This document shows, in pieces, positions 1 through 8,422 of a stretch of DNA of 54,824 bases (within the stretch, counting starts at the first letter, position 1; every line of letters starts with the position of its first letter). This DNA comes from CAZKBP01 sp964551015 (lineage in GTDB: Bacteria; Bacteroidota; Bacteroidia; Cytophagales; Microscillaceae), in NCBI GenBank assembly GCA_964551015.1, contig CAZKBP010000038.1, forward strand, positions 1-54,824, in the 5' to 3' direction. A program made the translations under genes and the position numbers. Below the pieces are notes generated by a model, which had not been told where the DNA came from, made no database searches, and worked only from the letters and a program-made list of their open reading frames with translations.

Positions 1-370
1 CTTATGACCCCCCCATGCGCGCCTTTTCTACCCCCCTATTCTGTGTTTGTGGTAGGGAGGGTTAGTTGGGTGATTGGGGGTGGGGGTAGCAAGGGGGGGT
101 AAAGCGTTTTTAGCACTGAACTGCACACGACAAAAGACGTTCATATAGATGGTTTAGTTGCGATTTGTCGGGGAACCTACAGTGTACACACATTTTGTCA
201 CCCTGAAAGGGTCTTGTTTGAAGAACCACCCGCTGGCTAAATGAGTACGCAAGTTTGGGGACTTGCCACTATCAATTACCACGAGTGATCGCTCGCGCTC
301 GAAACTTGCGGTAGTGGGGGACAAGAACCACGAGAATGGCAAAGCTAAGCTCGTATGAATCAAACTAAAT
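1..370. other. Left-end noncoding region, G-rich
   Basis: No convincing gene lies in these 370 bases. Positions 31-61 can fold: a C-run followed by TA (31-38) pairs with TAGGGAGGG (53-61), with one mismatch. Positions 55-99 hold six runs of three or more G on the plus strand (55-57, 59-61, 68-70, 76-80, 82-86, 93-99), which is the pattern of a possible G-quadruplex. A 90-codon frame on the minus strand (154-426) overlaps the start of the next gene. It has no recognisable features and is probably spurious. The promoter of the 371 gene should lie here, but I cannot identify one. Confidence 0.6.
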
Positions 371-1867
371 ATGGAGTCTAAAAAATTGTTGATTGGAGAC
401 AAAGAATGGTACTGGGTTACAGTCATTGCTCAGGAAGAGATAGAGCGTTTTCGGGAAGCACATACCTTGGAAGAATATACACTAGCCCCAGAGGAAAATC
501 CTTTTCCTAATCTGAATGTGAAAGTATATCGCATAGACCAACAGGACTGGTTGCACTGGTATGCAGAGGGAGATAGCTATTGGTATCAAGACTCTGACTA
601 TTCGGCCATCTGGCAGTATTATCAACGAATGAAGGAAGCAGCGGAAATGACTGATTTGCCTGAGCCTGACAACCAGAATTTTATAGGTCAGGTTGATGCG
701 CTGGTCAATGAGCTATCTACCCTCTTGGAAGTCGCTCCGGCACAGCTAGATAAGACTCCAGAAAGCTTTCATCTACTCGACCAAAAAATAAGAGAATTTC
801 TACCTACGGGAGAATTCAACTCTGTGCTAGTAAACCCTGTAATAGCCTATTACGGGGAAGCCCTTCGACAGGCTTATCCACTTTTGGAATGGAAGCTTTA
901 TCTGTCTTGCAATCCAAAAATCTATCGACCCTACCTTTCCGATCAGGCTGAGAATCTACAGATTCATTTTTGTAAAAGCATCACAGATGTGATGGGATTT
1001 CACTTAGATTACGAGATAGCCGATTGGCCTGCCTTGTATCCATCATTTAAACGGAGACTACACGAGGTGGAGGAGTTCTATCATTCCAAAAATTCACAGA
1101 TCACTCAACCCACTGTGTATCCTTGCTATAATATACGCTTTTATTTGATCCATCGCCCCTCCTGGCAAGCGTATAAGACAGAAAAAGCCAGTACTTCGAC
1201 ACGAAAAGAACGCTGGATGAAACTGGCTCAGTTCTTAGAAAAAGAGCTGAATGAACTGAATTTAGAACAACTTGCGGAGCAAAGCGAGAACTACCCCTTT
1301 GCTCAAAACTCTTTCTTGTCTCCTGCCTATTATGATCGAGTCTTTGTCAGAAATCAACAGCATTTGTCAAAATATATGAATCAAGAGCTACAAAGACTCA
1401 AGGTAATGGTTCTGGAGGTAAAGAATCACTTCCAACAGATGAGTATGTATCTGACCAATACTGATATTGTAGCCTTAGAGCAGCTTTATTTTTTCTATCT
1501 CAATCAGACCCCCGACAGACCTTTCTGGTTTTTTCAACCCTCTTACGAATTTAGTGAAAAATTTCTTAGTTGGCTAGGAAATCAATTACCTGCTTGGCGA
1601 GGAGTTTTGATGCAAACATCCTCTCATCTCTCTAAACTGATTCTTGATGACACTCGCGAGAATAAGTCCTTAAAGATTACGTGCTTAGGCGGCTATCCAG
1701 CGGTTTACTATGCCATTTCAGAATCTTTGCTAGAAGACACTCAGGTATTTTTAGTGCAAGAAGCCAAGCCTGATGAAAACCTGAGGCAAGAATACAGTAA
1801 CTTTCTGGCATTGCTCCATAGGGGCCTGTCCGAAGAGATGAGCTTGGCGATTTGGTCTGGCTTGTAA
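371..1867 (+). CDS. Unrecognised 498-aa protein
   Basis: I do not recognise this family. The product has no signal peptide or membrane segment and looks cytoplasmic. It is rich in aromatic and acidic residues: the N-terminus has several Trp/Tyr-dense stretches (residues ~10-20 and ~58-88), and a helical, charged region follows (~270-370). The ATG at 371 is the first reasonable start. Coding character is steady over the whole length, with no break. It stands alone, with a noncoding region upstream and a convergent, hairpin-rich gap downstream that includes a likely terminator at 1928-1956. No function is proposed. Confidence 0.75.
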   Translation: MESKKLLIGDKEWYWVTVIAQEEIERFREAHTLEEYTLAPEENPFPNLNVKVYRIDQQDWLHWYAEGDSYWYQDSDYSAIWQYYQRMKEAAEMTDLPEPDNQNFIGQVDALVNELSTLLEVAPAQLDKTPESFHLLDQKIREFLPTGEFNSVLVNPVIAYYGEALRQAYPLLEWKLYLSCNPKIYRPYLSDQAENLQIHFCKSITDVMGFHLDYEIADWPALYPSFKRRLHEVEEFYHSKNSQITQPTVYPCYNIRFYLIHRPSWQAYKTEKASTSTRKERWMKLAQFLEKELNELNLEQLAEQSENYPFAQNSFLSPAYYDRVFVRNQQHLSKYMNQELQRLKVMVLEVKNHFQQMSMYLTNTDIVALEQLYFFYLNQTPDRPFWFFQPSYEFSEKFLSWLGNQLPAWRGVLMQTSSHLSKLILDDTRENKSLKITCLGGYPAVYYAISESLLEDTQVFLVQEAKPDENLRQEYSNFLALLHRGLSEEMSLAIWSGL

Positions 1868-2171
1868 ATTTCCTGTATGTGCTGCTGGGTTTCACGCCAA
1901 GCCCTTGGCTCGTGGGGACCCAAACTAGCGCGCGTTTGCAACGCGTGCCTTTTCTTAGGTTCATTTGCCATGAACATGGGCGCGAGAGCGACAAAAAACG
2001 GTGGCAGAGCCTGAAGCTTGGGTAAGATGGAACCCAACCAAGCGACAAAGCCACAGCACTTCTAGAAAAGAGCATAAAATTAAGCACTCCTCGCTTAGTC
2101 AGAGGAAGTCGGAAAAGCCCACACGCGGCAGCATCCGCGCCTGAGCTTTTGCCCCTAAAAGCTTACAAGCA
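1868..2171. other. Convergent intergenic region rich in hairpins
   Basis: This 304-base gap separates the stops of two convergent genes. It contains several inverted repeats: CCAAG-cc-CTTGG flanked by CACG/CGTG, the terminator-like stem at 1928-1948, GTTCAT/ATGAAC at 1959-1975, TTGGGT/ACCCAA around 2020-2038, and CGCGG/CCGCG near 2125-2140. It looks richer in G+C than the flanking coding sequence. Minus-strand open frames cross it (to 2087 and 2037), but they run into the convergent gene at 371-1867 and have unnatural composition, so I do not call a gene. Confidence 0.55.
1928..1956 (+). terminator. Likely intrinsic terminator after the 498-aa gene
   Basis: A 9-bp stem (1928-1936 with 1940-1948, one G-U pair) closes a three-base loop TGC. 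It is followed directly by CTTTTCTT. It lies 61 bases after the stop at 1867. The opposite strand has no T-run, so it should act on plus-strand transcripts. Confidence 0.6.
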
Positions 2172-3254
2172 TCAAACGTACTGACTGCCCTTATTTTTGG
2201 CGTCAGCCACGAAGCTTTTTACTCTTTGCTCTTCGTCCTTGTTACAAATCAGGAGTACGCCGTCAAATTCGGCCACAATAAAATTGTCTAAGCCCTGCAC
2301 GACTACGAGTTTATCTTCGGGCGTTTTGATGATACAGTTTTGCGTATCGTAAGTCATCACCTGTCCGGTTACCACGTTTTGCCCTTGGTCTTTGGGTGAG
2401 TTTTCGTAAAGCGATTTCCAAGTTCCCAAGTCAGACCAATCAAAGTCGCAGAGGATCACGTAGACTTTGCCTTCTTTCCCGGCTTTTTCCATCACACCGT
2501 AGTCAATGGATTCACTCTTGCAGAGCGAGTAGGTTTTTTTCATGGCCTCGGCTTCTTGCTCGGTGTAAAAATCGTCCTTTACTTCTGCAAAAATGCCTGC
2601 CATCTCACTCATGTAAGTTTCGAAGGCTTGTATGATCGTTTTTACATTCCAGACAAAGATGCCCGCGTTCCAAACGAAGTCTCCACTTTCTAAAAATTGG
2701 ATCGCCATTTCTAGTTCGGGCTTTTCAGTAAAAACCTTCACGGGTTTCACTTCGTGCTCAGCCTCCAAAAATTGAATATAGCCGTAGCCTGTATCGGGTC
2801 GCGTAGGTTTGATCCCGAGCGTGAGTAGAATATCTTTTTCGGCTGTTTCTTGGAGCGCGGTCATAATGGTACGGGCAAACTTATCTTCTTGCAGAATCAC
2901 TTGGTCGGCAGGAGCCACCACCATATTTGCCGCTGGATTTTTCTGAGCAATTTTGTAGCAAGCATAGGCAATACAAGGAGCCGTGTTGCGCTTAACGGGT
3001 TCTAGCAGGATTTGCTCATCCTTTAAGAAAGGAAGTTGGGTTTTGACCAGGTCGTAATAAATCTCATTGGTTACGATATAAATATTTTCAGGAGGACAAA
3101 CTTCTTGGAAGCGCTGAACAGTTTGTTGGAGCAAACTTTTACCCGTTCCCAAAATATCATGGAATTGCTTAGGATAATTCGTGCGACTAAAAGGCCACAG
3201 ACGAGTGCCCACTCCTCCTGCCATGATTACGGCGTAGTTGTTTTTATTGGTCAT
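2172..3254 (-). CDS. manC: Mannose-1-phosphate guanylyltransferase
   Basis: The enzyme makes GDP-mannose from mannose 1-phosphate and GTP, supplying mannose, and after conversion fucose-type sugars, for surface polysaccharide and glycoprotein. The N-terminus carries the nucleotidyltransferase signature: AGGVGTRLWPFSR at residues ~12-24, followed by YPKQF. Further family features are PADQV in mid-protein, an FVWNAGIFVW segment, and DWSDLGTW near the C-terminus. At 360 residues it is the short form, without the phosphomannose isomerase domain of the ~470-residue bifunctional enzymes. The ATG at 3254 directly precedes the conserved N-terminus. It is transcribed alone, divergently from recQ. The GT117-like proteins at 36-42.6 kb are possible consumers of mannose-derived donors, but that link is inference. 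Confidence 0.93.
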   Translation of the reverse strand: MTNKNNYAVIMAGGVGTRLWPFSRTNYPKQFHDILGTGKSLLQQTVQRFQEVCPPENIYIVTNEIYYDLVKTQLPFLKDEQILLEPVKRNTAPCIAYACYKIAQKNPAANMVVAPADQVILQEDKFARTIMTALQETAEKDILLTLGIKPTRPDTGYGYIQFLEAEHEVKPVKVFTEKPELEMAIQFLESGDFVWNAGIFVWNVKTIIQAFETYMSEMAGIFAEVKDDFYTEQEAEAMKKTYSLCKSESIDYGVMEKAGKEGKVYVILCDFDWSDLGTWKSLYENSPKDQGQNVVTGQVMTYDTQNCIIKTPEDKLVVVQGLDNFIVAEFDGVLLICNKDEEQRVKSFVADAKNKGSQYV

Positions 3255-3350
3255 TTTTCTGTTTTTTTTACCTCAAAAAGGCAGATATAATGGTTAAACA
3301 AAAATTAAGATTCCTCAATTAGTTCATACGTTTTTTACTCAAAAAATTTA

Positions 3351-3358
3351 TACCTTTG
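3351..3358 (+). promoter_or_regulatory. Candidate -7 box (TACCTTTG) upstream of recQ
   Basis: The sequence matches the Bacteroidota -7 consensus TAnnTTTG exactly. There is no good TTTG at the -33 position, only a T-run at 3331-3336. The implied 5' leader of recQ would be about 165 nt. The rest of the divergent gap (3255-3531) is AT-rich, with nothing else recognised. Confidence 0.4.
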
Positions 3359-3531
3359 TTTTGATCGATGTGCCAAATGGATAAAAAAACCGCTATTTGT
3401 GGAATTCATTAACATTTCTACACGCCTCCTTGCTTGGTATTCTAAAATTTTTCCTAAATTCATACGCAGTACAGATTTATGCCAAAATTAATGACAGATA
3501 AGAGGGTTTCGCTCATTTATTATTCAAGACG

Positions 3532-5718
3532 ATGCTAACAGTAAAAGTAGATTTAAAAGAAAAACTTAAAGAAATCTTTGGTTACAACCAATTTAGAGGC
3601 GCACAAGAGGAAATCATCCATAGCATTCTTAATCATAAAAATGCTTTTGTATTGATGCCCACCGGAGCAGGCAAATCACTCTGCTACCAACTCCCCGCGA
3701 TTATTTCAGATGGTACCGCCATTGTGATTTCCCCGTTAATCGCCTTGATGAAAAATCAGGTGGATCAACTCAATGCACTGGGTATTAATGCACACTTCTT
3801 GAACTCTACGCTGAACAAAGGAGAAATTACCCGTGTCAAAAAGGATGTGCTCCTAGAGCAAACCAAGCTGCTCTATGTTGCTCCCGAATCCTTGACCAAA
3901 GAAACCAATGTAGAATTTCTTAAAAAAGCCAATATCTCTTTTGTCGCAATTGATGAGGCGCATTGTATCTCGGAATGGGGGCACGACTTCCGCCCCGAGT
4001 ATCGCAAAATACGCGGTATTATTGATAACCTAGGGAACCTCTCTGTCATTGCCCTCACGGCTACGGCTACGCCGAAGGTGCAACTCGATATTCAGAAAAA
4101 CCTCCAAATGGAGGACGCTCAGGTATTCAAGACTTCTTTCAATCGTCCTAATCTGTACTACGAAGTCAGACCCAAAGTTTCTGTCAAAAAGCAACTCATC
4201 AAATACCTCAAAGGGCAAAAGGGCAATTCGGGGATTATCTATTGCATCAGTCGTAAAAAAGTAGAAGAAGTTTCTGAATTATTAAAAGTCAATGACATCA
4301 AAGCCGCTCCTTATCACGCGGGATTAGACAGCGGTATTCGCGAAACCAATCAAGACGCCTTTCTTAACGAAGAAATAGATGTGATCGTGGCTACGATTGC
4401 CTTTGGGATGGGCATCGATAAGCCCGACGTACGTTTCGTCATTCACTACGATGTGCCCAAATCCTTAGAAGGCTATTATCAAGAAACAGGTCGAGCCGGA
4501 AGAGATGGTATCGAGGCGGATTGTATTATGTTTTATAGCCCCAATGATATCTCCAAGCTCGAGAAATTCAATAAAGACAAACCCGTTACCGAAAGAGACA
4601 ATGCCAAACATCTCTTGCAAGAGGTAATGTATTACGCAAGTTCTGGGATTTGTCGTCGCCGGCAATTACTCCACTACTTTGGAGAATACATGGGCGAAGA
4701 TTGTGGCTATTGTGATAATTGTAAGGAGCCAAATGAAACCTTTCGGGTCAAAGATCACGTTGTATGGGTCCTAAATACGATTCTCAAAACGGAGCAACGC
4801 TTTCCCATTGAGCATATCGTGGATGTGGTTCGGGGTGAAAAAAGCAGCTATGTAGAAAGCTACGCGCACGATCAGTTAGAGATTTACGGAAGAGGCAGAG
4901 AAAACGATGCACACTACTGGAATTCTTTGATTCGCCAGATTTTAGTGCTAAATTTTCTGGAAAAAGACATCGATAACATTTCTATTCTCAAAATAACAGA
5001 AAAAGGACAGCAATTCTTAGAAGATCCTTTTTACGTAACCTTAGCCCAAACGCACGATTATTCTAAGGTGAAAGAAGAAGAAGAGGATGATAAAGAGATT
5101 GGTAGCAACCATCAGCATAAAGCGCACGATCCTATTCTCTACGATATGTTGAAATCCCTGCGCAAAAAAATCGCTCGTCAAAAAGGATTCCCCCCCTACG
5201 CAATTTTCCAAGACCCCTCGCTCGAAGAAATTGCCACTACCTATCCTACTAACAAGGAAGAACTCAGTCAGGTGAACGGAGTCGGGATGGGCAAAGTAAA
5301 TCGCTACGGTAAACCTTTCTTAGAGCTGATTCAAAAATACGTAGAGGATAATGACATCGAGACGGCCTCGGAAGTAGTCGTGAAGTCAGCCGTTAAGAAA
5401 TCAAAAGTCAAAATTTTTATTATCCAACAAATTGATCGTAAAGTAGATCTGGAAGAAATTGCCGAGTCTCAAAAACTCAATGTCTCCGAAGTACTAGATG
5501 AAATTGAGCATATCTGTTATTCAGGTACACGCCTGAATCTGGATTATTACATTGACCAAGTCATGGAATATGACCGCCAGGATGAAATTTATGAATACTT
5601 CATGCAGGCAGAAACGGACAATATCCAAGAAGCCCTTAAGGAACTGGGAGATGACGAATTTAGTGAAGAAGAACTTCGCCTGATGCGAATCAAATTCTTG
5701 TCTGAGGTAGCGAACTAA
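3532..5718 (+). CDS. recQ: ATP-dependent DNA helicase RecQ
   Basis: This is a 3'-5' superfamily 2 DNA helicase used in recombination and replication-fork repair. The helicase motifs are intact and in order: the N-terminal QFRGAQEEII (Q-like) motif, Walker A MPTGAGKSLCYQLP with K48, DEAH at 141-144, the HDFRPEY aromatic-rich loop at 151-157, and ALTATAT at 174-180. Motif VI appears as YQETGRAGRDG. A RecQ zinc-binding region follows, with a cysteine set CRRRQ...C-G-Y-C-D-N-C. A winged-helix region is next, then an HRDC domain (about residues 540-605, VNGVGMGKVNRYGKPF). About 100 further residues form a helical extension. Its length of 728 residues matches the Bacteroidota RecQ type. purD follows after 25 bases, so the two are probably co-transcribed. 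Confidence 0.97.
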   Translation: MLTVKVDLKEKLKEIFGYNQFRGAQEEIIHSILNHKNAFVLMPTGAGKSLCYQLPAIISDGTAIVISPLIALMKNQVDQLNALGINAHFLNSTLNKGEITRVKKDVLLEQTKLLYVAPESLTKETNVEFLKKANISFVAIDEAHCISEWGHDFRPEYRKIRGIIDNLGNLSVIALTATATPKVQLDIQKNLQMEDAQVFKTSFNRPNLYYEVRPKVSVKKQLIKYLKGQKGNSGIIYCISRKKVEEVSELLKVNDIKAAPYHAGLDSGIRETNQDAFLNEEIDVIVATIAFGMGIDKPDVRFVIHYDVPKSLEGYYQETGRAGRDGIEADCIMFYSPNDISKLEKFNKDKPVTERDNAKHLLQEVMYYASSGICRRRQLLHYFGEYMGEDCGYCDNCKEPNETFRVKDHVVWVLNTILKTEQRFPIEHIVDVVRGEKSSYVESYAHDQLEIYGRGRENDAHYWNSLIRQILVLNFLEKDIDNISILKITEKGQQFLEDPFYVTLAQTHDYSKVKEEEEDDKEIGSNHQHKAHDPILYDMLKSLRKKIARQKGFPPYAIFQDPSLEEIATTYPTNKEELSQVNGVGMGKVNRYGKPFLELIQKYVEDNDIETASEVVVKSAVKKSKVKIFIIQQIDRKVDLEEIAESQKLNVSEVLDEIEHICYSGTRLNLDYYIDQVMEYDRQDEIYEYFMQAETDNIQEALKELGDDEFSEEELRLMRIKFLSEVAN

Positions 5719-5743
5719 ACCAAAGAGGCCACACGGGAAATCT

Positions 5744-7036
5744 ATGAAACCAAATAAGCAATTGAACATACTCATCATCGGCAACGGGGGGAGAGAACAC
5801 GCTTTTGCTTGGAAAATCGTGCAAAGCCCTCACTGTGGCCATCTTTACGTAGCCCCAGGGAATGCAGGCACCGCCAAAATTGCTGAGAATGTAGCCATTC
5901 CAGTGGGCAACTTCACACAACTTGCCCGCTTCTCTATCGAGAAAAAAATAGATTTGATACTGGTGGGGCCTGAGGTTCCCTTGGTCAAAGGCATTCGGAA
6001 TTTTTTCGCCGATAGCGAAAAACTAAGGCACATCGCGATCATCGGCCCGGGAAAAGAAGGAGCGATTTTGGAAGGGAGTAAAAATTTCGCGAAAGCTTTT
6101 ATGCATAAATACCAAATTCCCACGGCCAAACACGAAACTTTTCATAAAGAAACCATAAAACAGGGAATTGCGTATTTAAAAAAACAAACACCTCCCTTTG
6201 TAATCAAGGCCGATGGTTTGGCCGCGGGAAAAGGTGTACTCATTGTAGATCACCTGGAAGAAGCAGAAAACCTTTTCCAAGAAATGCTGCTCAATCAAAA
6301 GTTTGGTGAGGCCAGCAAAAAAGTAATTGTGGAAGATTTTTTGCAGGGGATAGAGCTTTCAGTCTTTGTACTGACAGATGGGCAAGACTATAAAATACTA
6401 CCCGAAGCCAAAGATTACAAGAGAATTGGAGAAGGCGATACGGGGCTAAATACCGGGGGAATGGGAGCTGTCTCCCCTGTCCCTTTTGCTGATAAAGCTT
6501 TTTTAGATAAAGTAGCGCAGCAGGTGATTCAGCCTACGATCTATGGCTTACAAAAAGAGGGCTTATACTATCAAGGCTTCATTTTTTTCGGTTTAATGAA
6601 AGTCGGAGATGACCCTTTTGTGATTGAATACAATGTGCGAATGGGCGACCCAGAGAGCCAAGTAGTAATTCCACGCATCAAATCAGATTTCGTGGAAATG
6701 CTTTGGGCTACTGCTCAAAACCGATTAGCAGCTTATGAGCTCGAGATTCACTCGGCCTATGCTGCCACCACGGTAGTTGTTTCCGGAGGTTATCCTGAAG
6801 ATTACGAAAAAGGTAAAGTAATTACATATACAAATCTACCCCAGGAAGTCATACCCTTCCACGCGGGTACGGTCTATCAAGAAGAGCAAGTTTTGACGAA
6901 TGGAGGCCGCGTCATGGCCTTGACTGCCCGAGGCTCAACCGTAAGTGAAGCCTTGGCAAAGAGTCGAGAAGCCGCCGAAGTAGTTCAGTTTGAAGACAAA
7001 TACTTCCGAACCGACATTGGTCTCGACTTACTCTGA
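5744..7036 (+). CDS. purD: Phosphoribosylamine-glycine ligase
   Basis: PurD catalyses the second step of de novo purine synthesis, joining glycine to 5-phosphoribosylamine with ATP. The N-terminus has the family sequence GNGGREHAFAWKI. An ATP-grasp domain follows, with FVIKADGLAAGKGV, then NTGGMGAVSP, and NVRMGDPESQ as the metal/ATP-binding end of the grasp fold. The C-terminal domain follows, with a FHAGT segment. At 430 residues the length is normal. The start ATG at 5744 lies 25 bases after the recQ stop, so an operon with recQ is likely. No neighbouring purine genes are present in the window. Confidence 0.96.
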   Translation: MKPNKQLNILIIGNGGREHAFAWKIVQSPHCGHLYVAPGNAGTAKIAENVAIPVGNFTQLARFSIEKKIDLILVGPEVPLVKGIRNFFADSEKLRHIAIIGPGKEGAILEGSKNFAKAFMHKYQIPTAKHETFHKETIKQGIAYLKKQTPPFVIKADGLAAGKGVLIVDHLEEAENLFQEMLLNQKFGEASKKVIVEDFLQGIELSVFVLTDGQDYKILPEAKDYKRIGEGDTGLNTGGMGAVSPVPFADKAFLDKVAQQVIQPTIYGLQKEGLYYQGFIFFGLMKVGDDPFVIEYNVRMGDPESQVVIPRIKSDFVEMLWATAQNRLAAYELEIHSAYAATTVVVSGGYPEDYEKGKVITYTNLPQEVIPFHAGTVYQEEQVLTNGGRVMALTARGSTVSEALAKSREAAEVVQFEDKYFRTDIGLDLL

Positions 7037-7044
7037 TTGACAAA

Positions 7045-7052
7045 TACATTTG
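7045..7052 (+). promoter_or_regulatory. Candidate -7 box (TACATTTG) upstream of the PSP1 gene
   Basis: This is an exact TAnnTTTG match beginning 8 bases after the purD stop. A TTG lies at 7017-7019, but the spacing (25 bases) is longer than usual. The implied leader is about 90 nt and includes the inverted repeat GGTTAA/TTAACC at about 7113-7138. Confidence 0.4.
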
Positions 7053-7146
7053 GTCTGAAACCTCTTCTCTCAGGAACCCTCACTCGATAAATACTACCGG
7101 GGCTTAGTTAATCATATGGTTAAACCAATTAATTAACCTCAAGTGT

Positions 7147-8325
7147 ATGGGATGTACCACGTGTTCTTCCAACGGATGCAGTACAGCAGGCAAGCAAACT
7201 AAATCTGGCGTGTCTGGCTGCAAAAGTAACGGAAGCTGCCTCAATGGAGGTTGTAACAAATTGAATTCCTTCGATTGGTTGGATAATATGGATATTCCTT
7301 CCGTCGATCATTTTGATATTATAGAAGTCCGCTTCAAAAATGGAGGCAAAGATTTTTTCCGAAATAAACATCGTTTGGACTTATTCACAGGCGACCCCGT
7401 AGTGGTAGATATGCAAAACGGCTATCATGTGGGCCACGTGGCGTTACAGGGCGAATTAGTTCGCCTACAGATGCGAAAGAAAAAAGTCCAAGAAAAAGAT
7501 GATACGATCAAAGACGTGATCCGTTTGGCTACCTCGAAAGATTTGGACAAATTTGCCCAAACACAGGAAAGAAACCTCCCCACTATGTATCGTACTCGTG
7601 AAATTATCCGAGAGATGGGACTCAAAATGAAGCTTTCTGATGTAGAATTTCAAGCCGATAACTCCAAGGCAACTTTTTATTACTCGGCCGACGAGCGGGT
7701 AGACTTTCGAGAATTGATCAAAGTGCTGGCCTCCGAATTTAAGATCCGAGTAGAAATGAAACAAATCAGCCTCCGGCAAGAAGCAGGACGCTTAGGAGGT
7801 ATTGGTTCTTGTGGAAGAGAACTCTGCTGCTCGACTTGGCTTACCGATTTCAAAAGCGTATCCACCGCCGCCGCTCGTTATCAAAATCTCTCCCTGAATC
7901 CTAGCAAGCTTTCCGGACAATGTGGGCGCCTGAAATGCTGTCTCAATTATGAGCTAGAAACTTACATGGAAGCCCTACACGATATTCCAAGCCTAGACAA
8001 ACCACTCCAAACCCACAAAGGTAATGCGGTTCTGTACAAAACCGATATCTTCAAAAAGCTCATGTGGTTTGGTTATAATGATGAAACCGTTTGGCATCCA
8101 GTCTCCGTGGAGCGGGTTTTGCACATTCTAGACTTGAATAAACAGGGCAAAAAACCAGCCACCCTCAATGAGGACAAAGTAGTGGCCAAGGAAGCCACCA
8201 ACCAACCCCTAATCAGTGATATGACTCTCCCAGAGATCAAAGACAAACCCAAAAGCAAGAAAAAACGTCGCAAACGCAAGCGCCGCCGTGGCAAAGGTGA
8301 TAACCCAGGCAATAAGAAATCCTAA
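7147..8325 (+). CDS. PSP1-domain (RicT/YaaT-like) iron-sulfur protein
   Basis: The core (residues ~55-285) is a PSP1 domain of the YaaT/RicT family. In Bacillus, RicT belongs to a complex with RicA and RicF that carries Fe-S clusters and controls RNase Y and development. Two diagnostic cysteine motifs are present: GSCGRELCC (C222, C227, C228) and GQCGRLKCC (C259, C264, C265). This protein also has an extra N-terminal segment with six cysteines (C3, C6, C11, C25, C31, C36) and a C-terminal tail (residues ~367-392) almost wholly of Lys, Arg and Gly, which could bind nucleic acid. I infer that the N-terminal cysteines may hold an additional cluster or metal. The ATG at 7147 keeps the cysteine-rich start. 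gldH lies downstream, as I recall for gliding Bacteroidota. Confidence 0.85.
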   Translation: MGCTTCSSNGCSTAGKQTKSGVSGCKSNGSCLNGGCNKLNSFDWLDNMDIPSVDHFDIIEVRFKNGGKDFFRNKHRLDLFTGDPVVVDMQNGYHVGHVALQGELVRLQMRKKKVQEKDDTIKDVIRLATSKDLDKFAQTQERNLPTMYRTREIIREMGLKMKLSDVEFQADNSKATFYYSADERVDFRELIKVLASEFKIRVEMKQISLRQEAGRLGGIGSCGRELCCSTWLTDFKSVSTAAARYQNLSLNPSKLSGQCGRLKCCLNYELETYMEALHDIPSLDKPLQTHKGNAVLYKTDIFKKLMWFGYNDETVWHPVSVERVLHILDLNKQGKKPATLNEDKVVAKEATNQPLISDMTLPEIKDKPKSKKKRRKRKRRRGKGDNPGNKKS

Positions 8326-8333
8326 ACGGATTC

Positions 8334-8378
8334 TTGTCAATAGGAAGCTCCAATTGCTTCTTATTGACAATTATTTTT
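8334..8378 (+). terminator. Strong intrinsic terminator between the PSP1 gene and gldH
   Basis: A 15-bp stem pairs 8334-8348 with 8356-8370, with a single G-U pair and a 7-base loop. It is followed by TTATTTTTC. It starts 9 bases after the PSP1 stop. It lies inside the longest open frame of the next gene, which argues that the frame's GTG at 8288 is not the true start. Confidence 0.85.
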
Positions 8379-8422
8379 CAGAGCTTTACGGCAAAATTTT
8401 TCGGACTCTCAATCTTATCTAT

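Noticed and set aside
154..426. 90-codon minus-strand frame at the left end
   Set aside because: It overlaps the ATG of the 371-1867 gene and shows no domain, signal or conserved look.
1677..2087. Minus-strand open frames (1677-2087 and 1741-2037) across the convergent gap
   Set aside because: They overlap the 3' end of a good gene in antisense, have unnatural Ser/Arg/Trp-rich composition, and cross a hairpin-rich noncoding stretch.
8288..8422. Upstream extension of gldH from a GTG
   Set aside because: It overlaps the PSP1 gene and runs through a strong terminator; the extra residues have no signal-peptide character.
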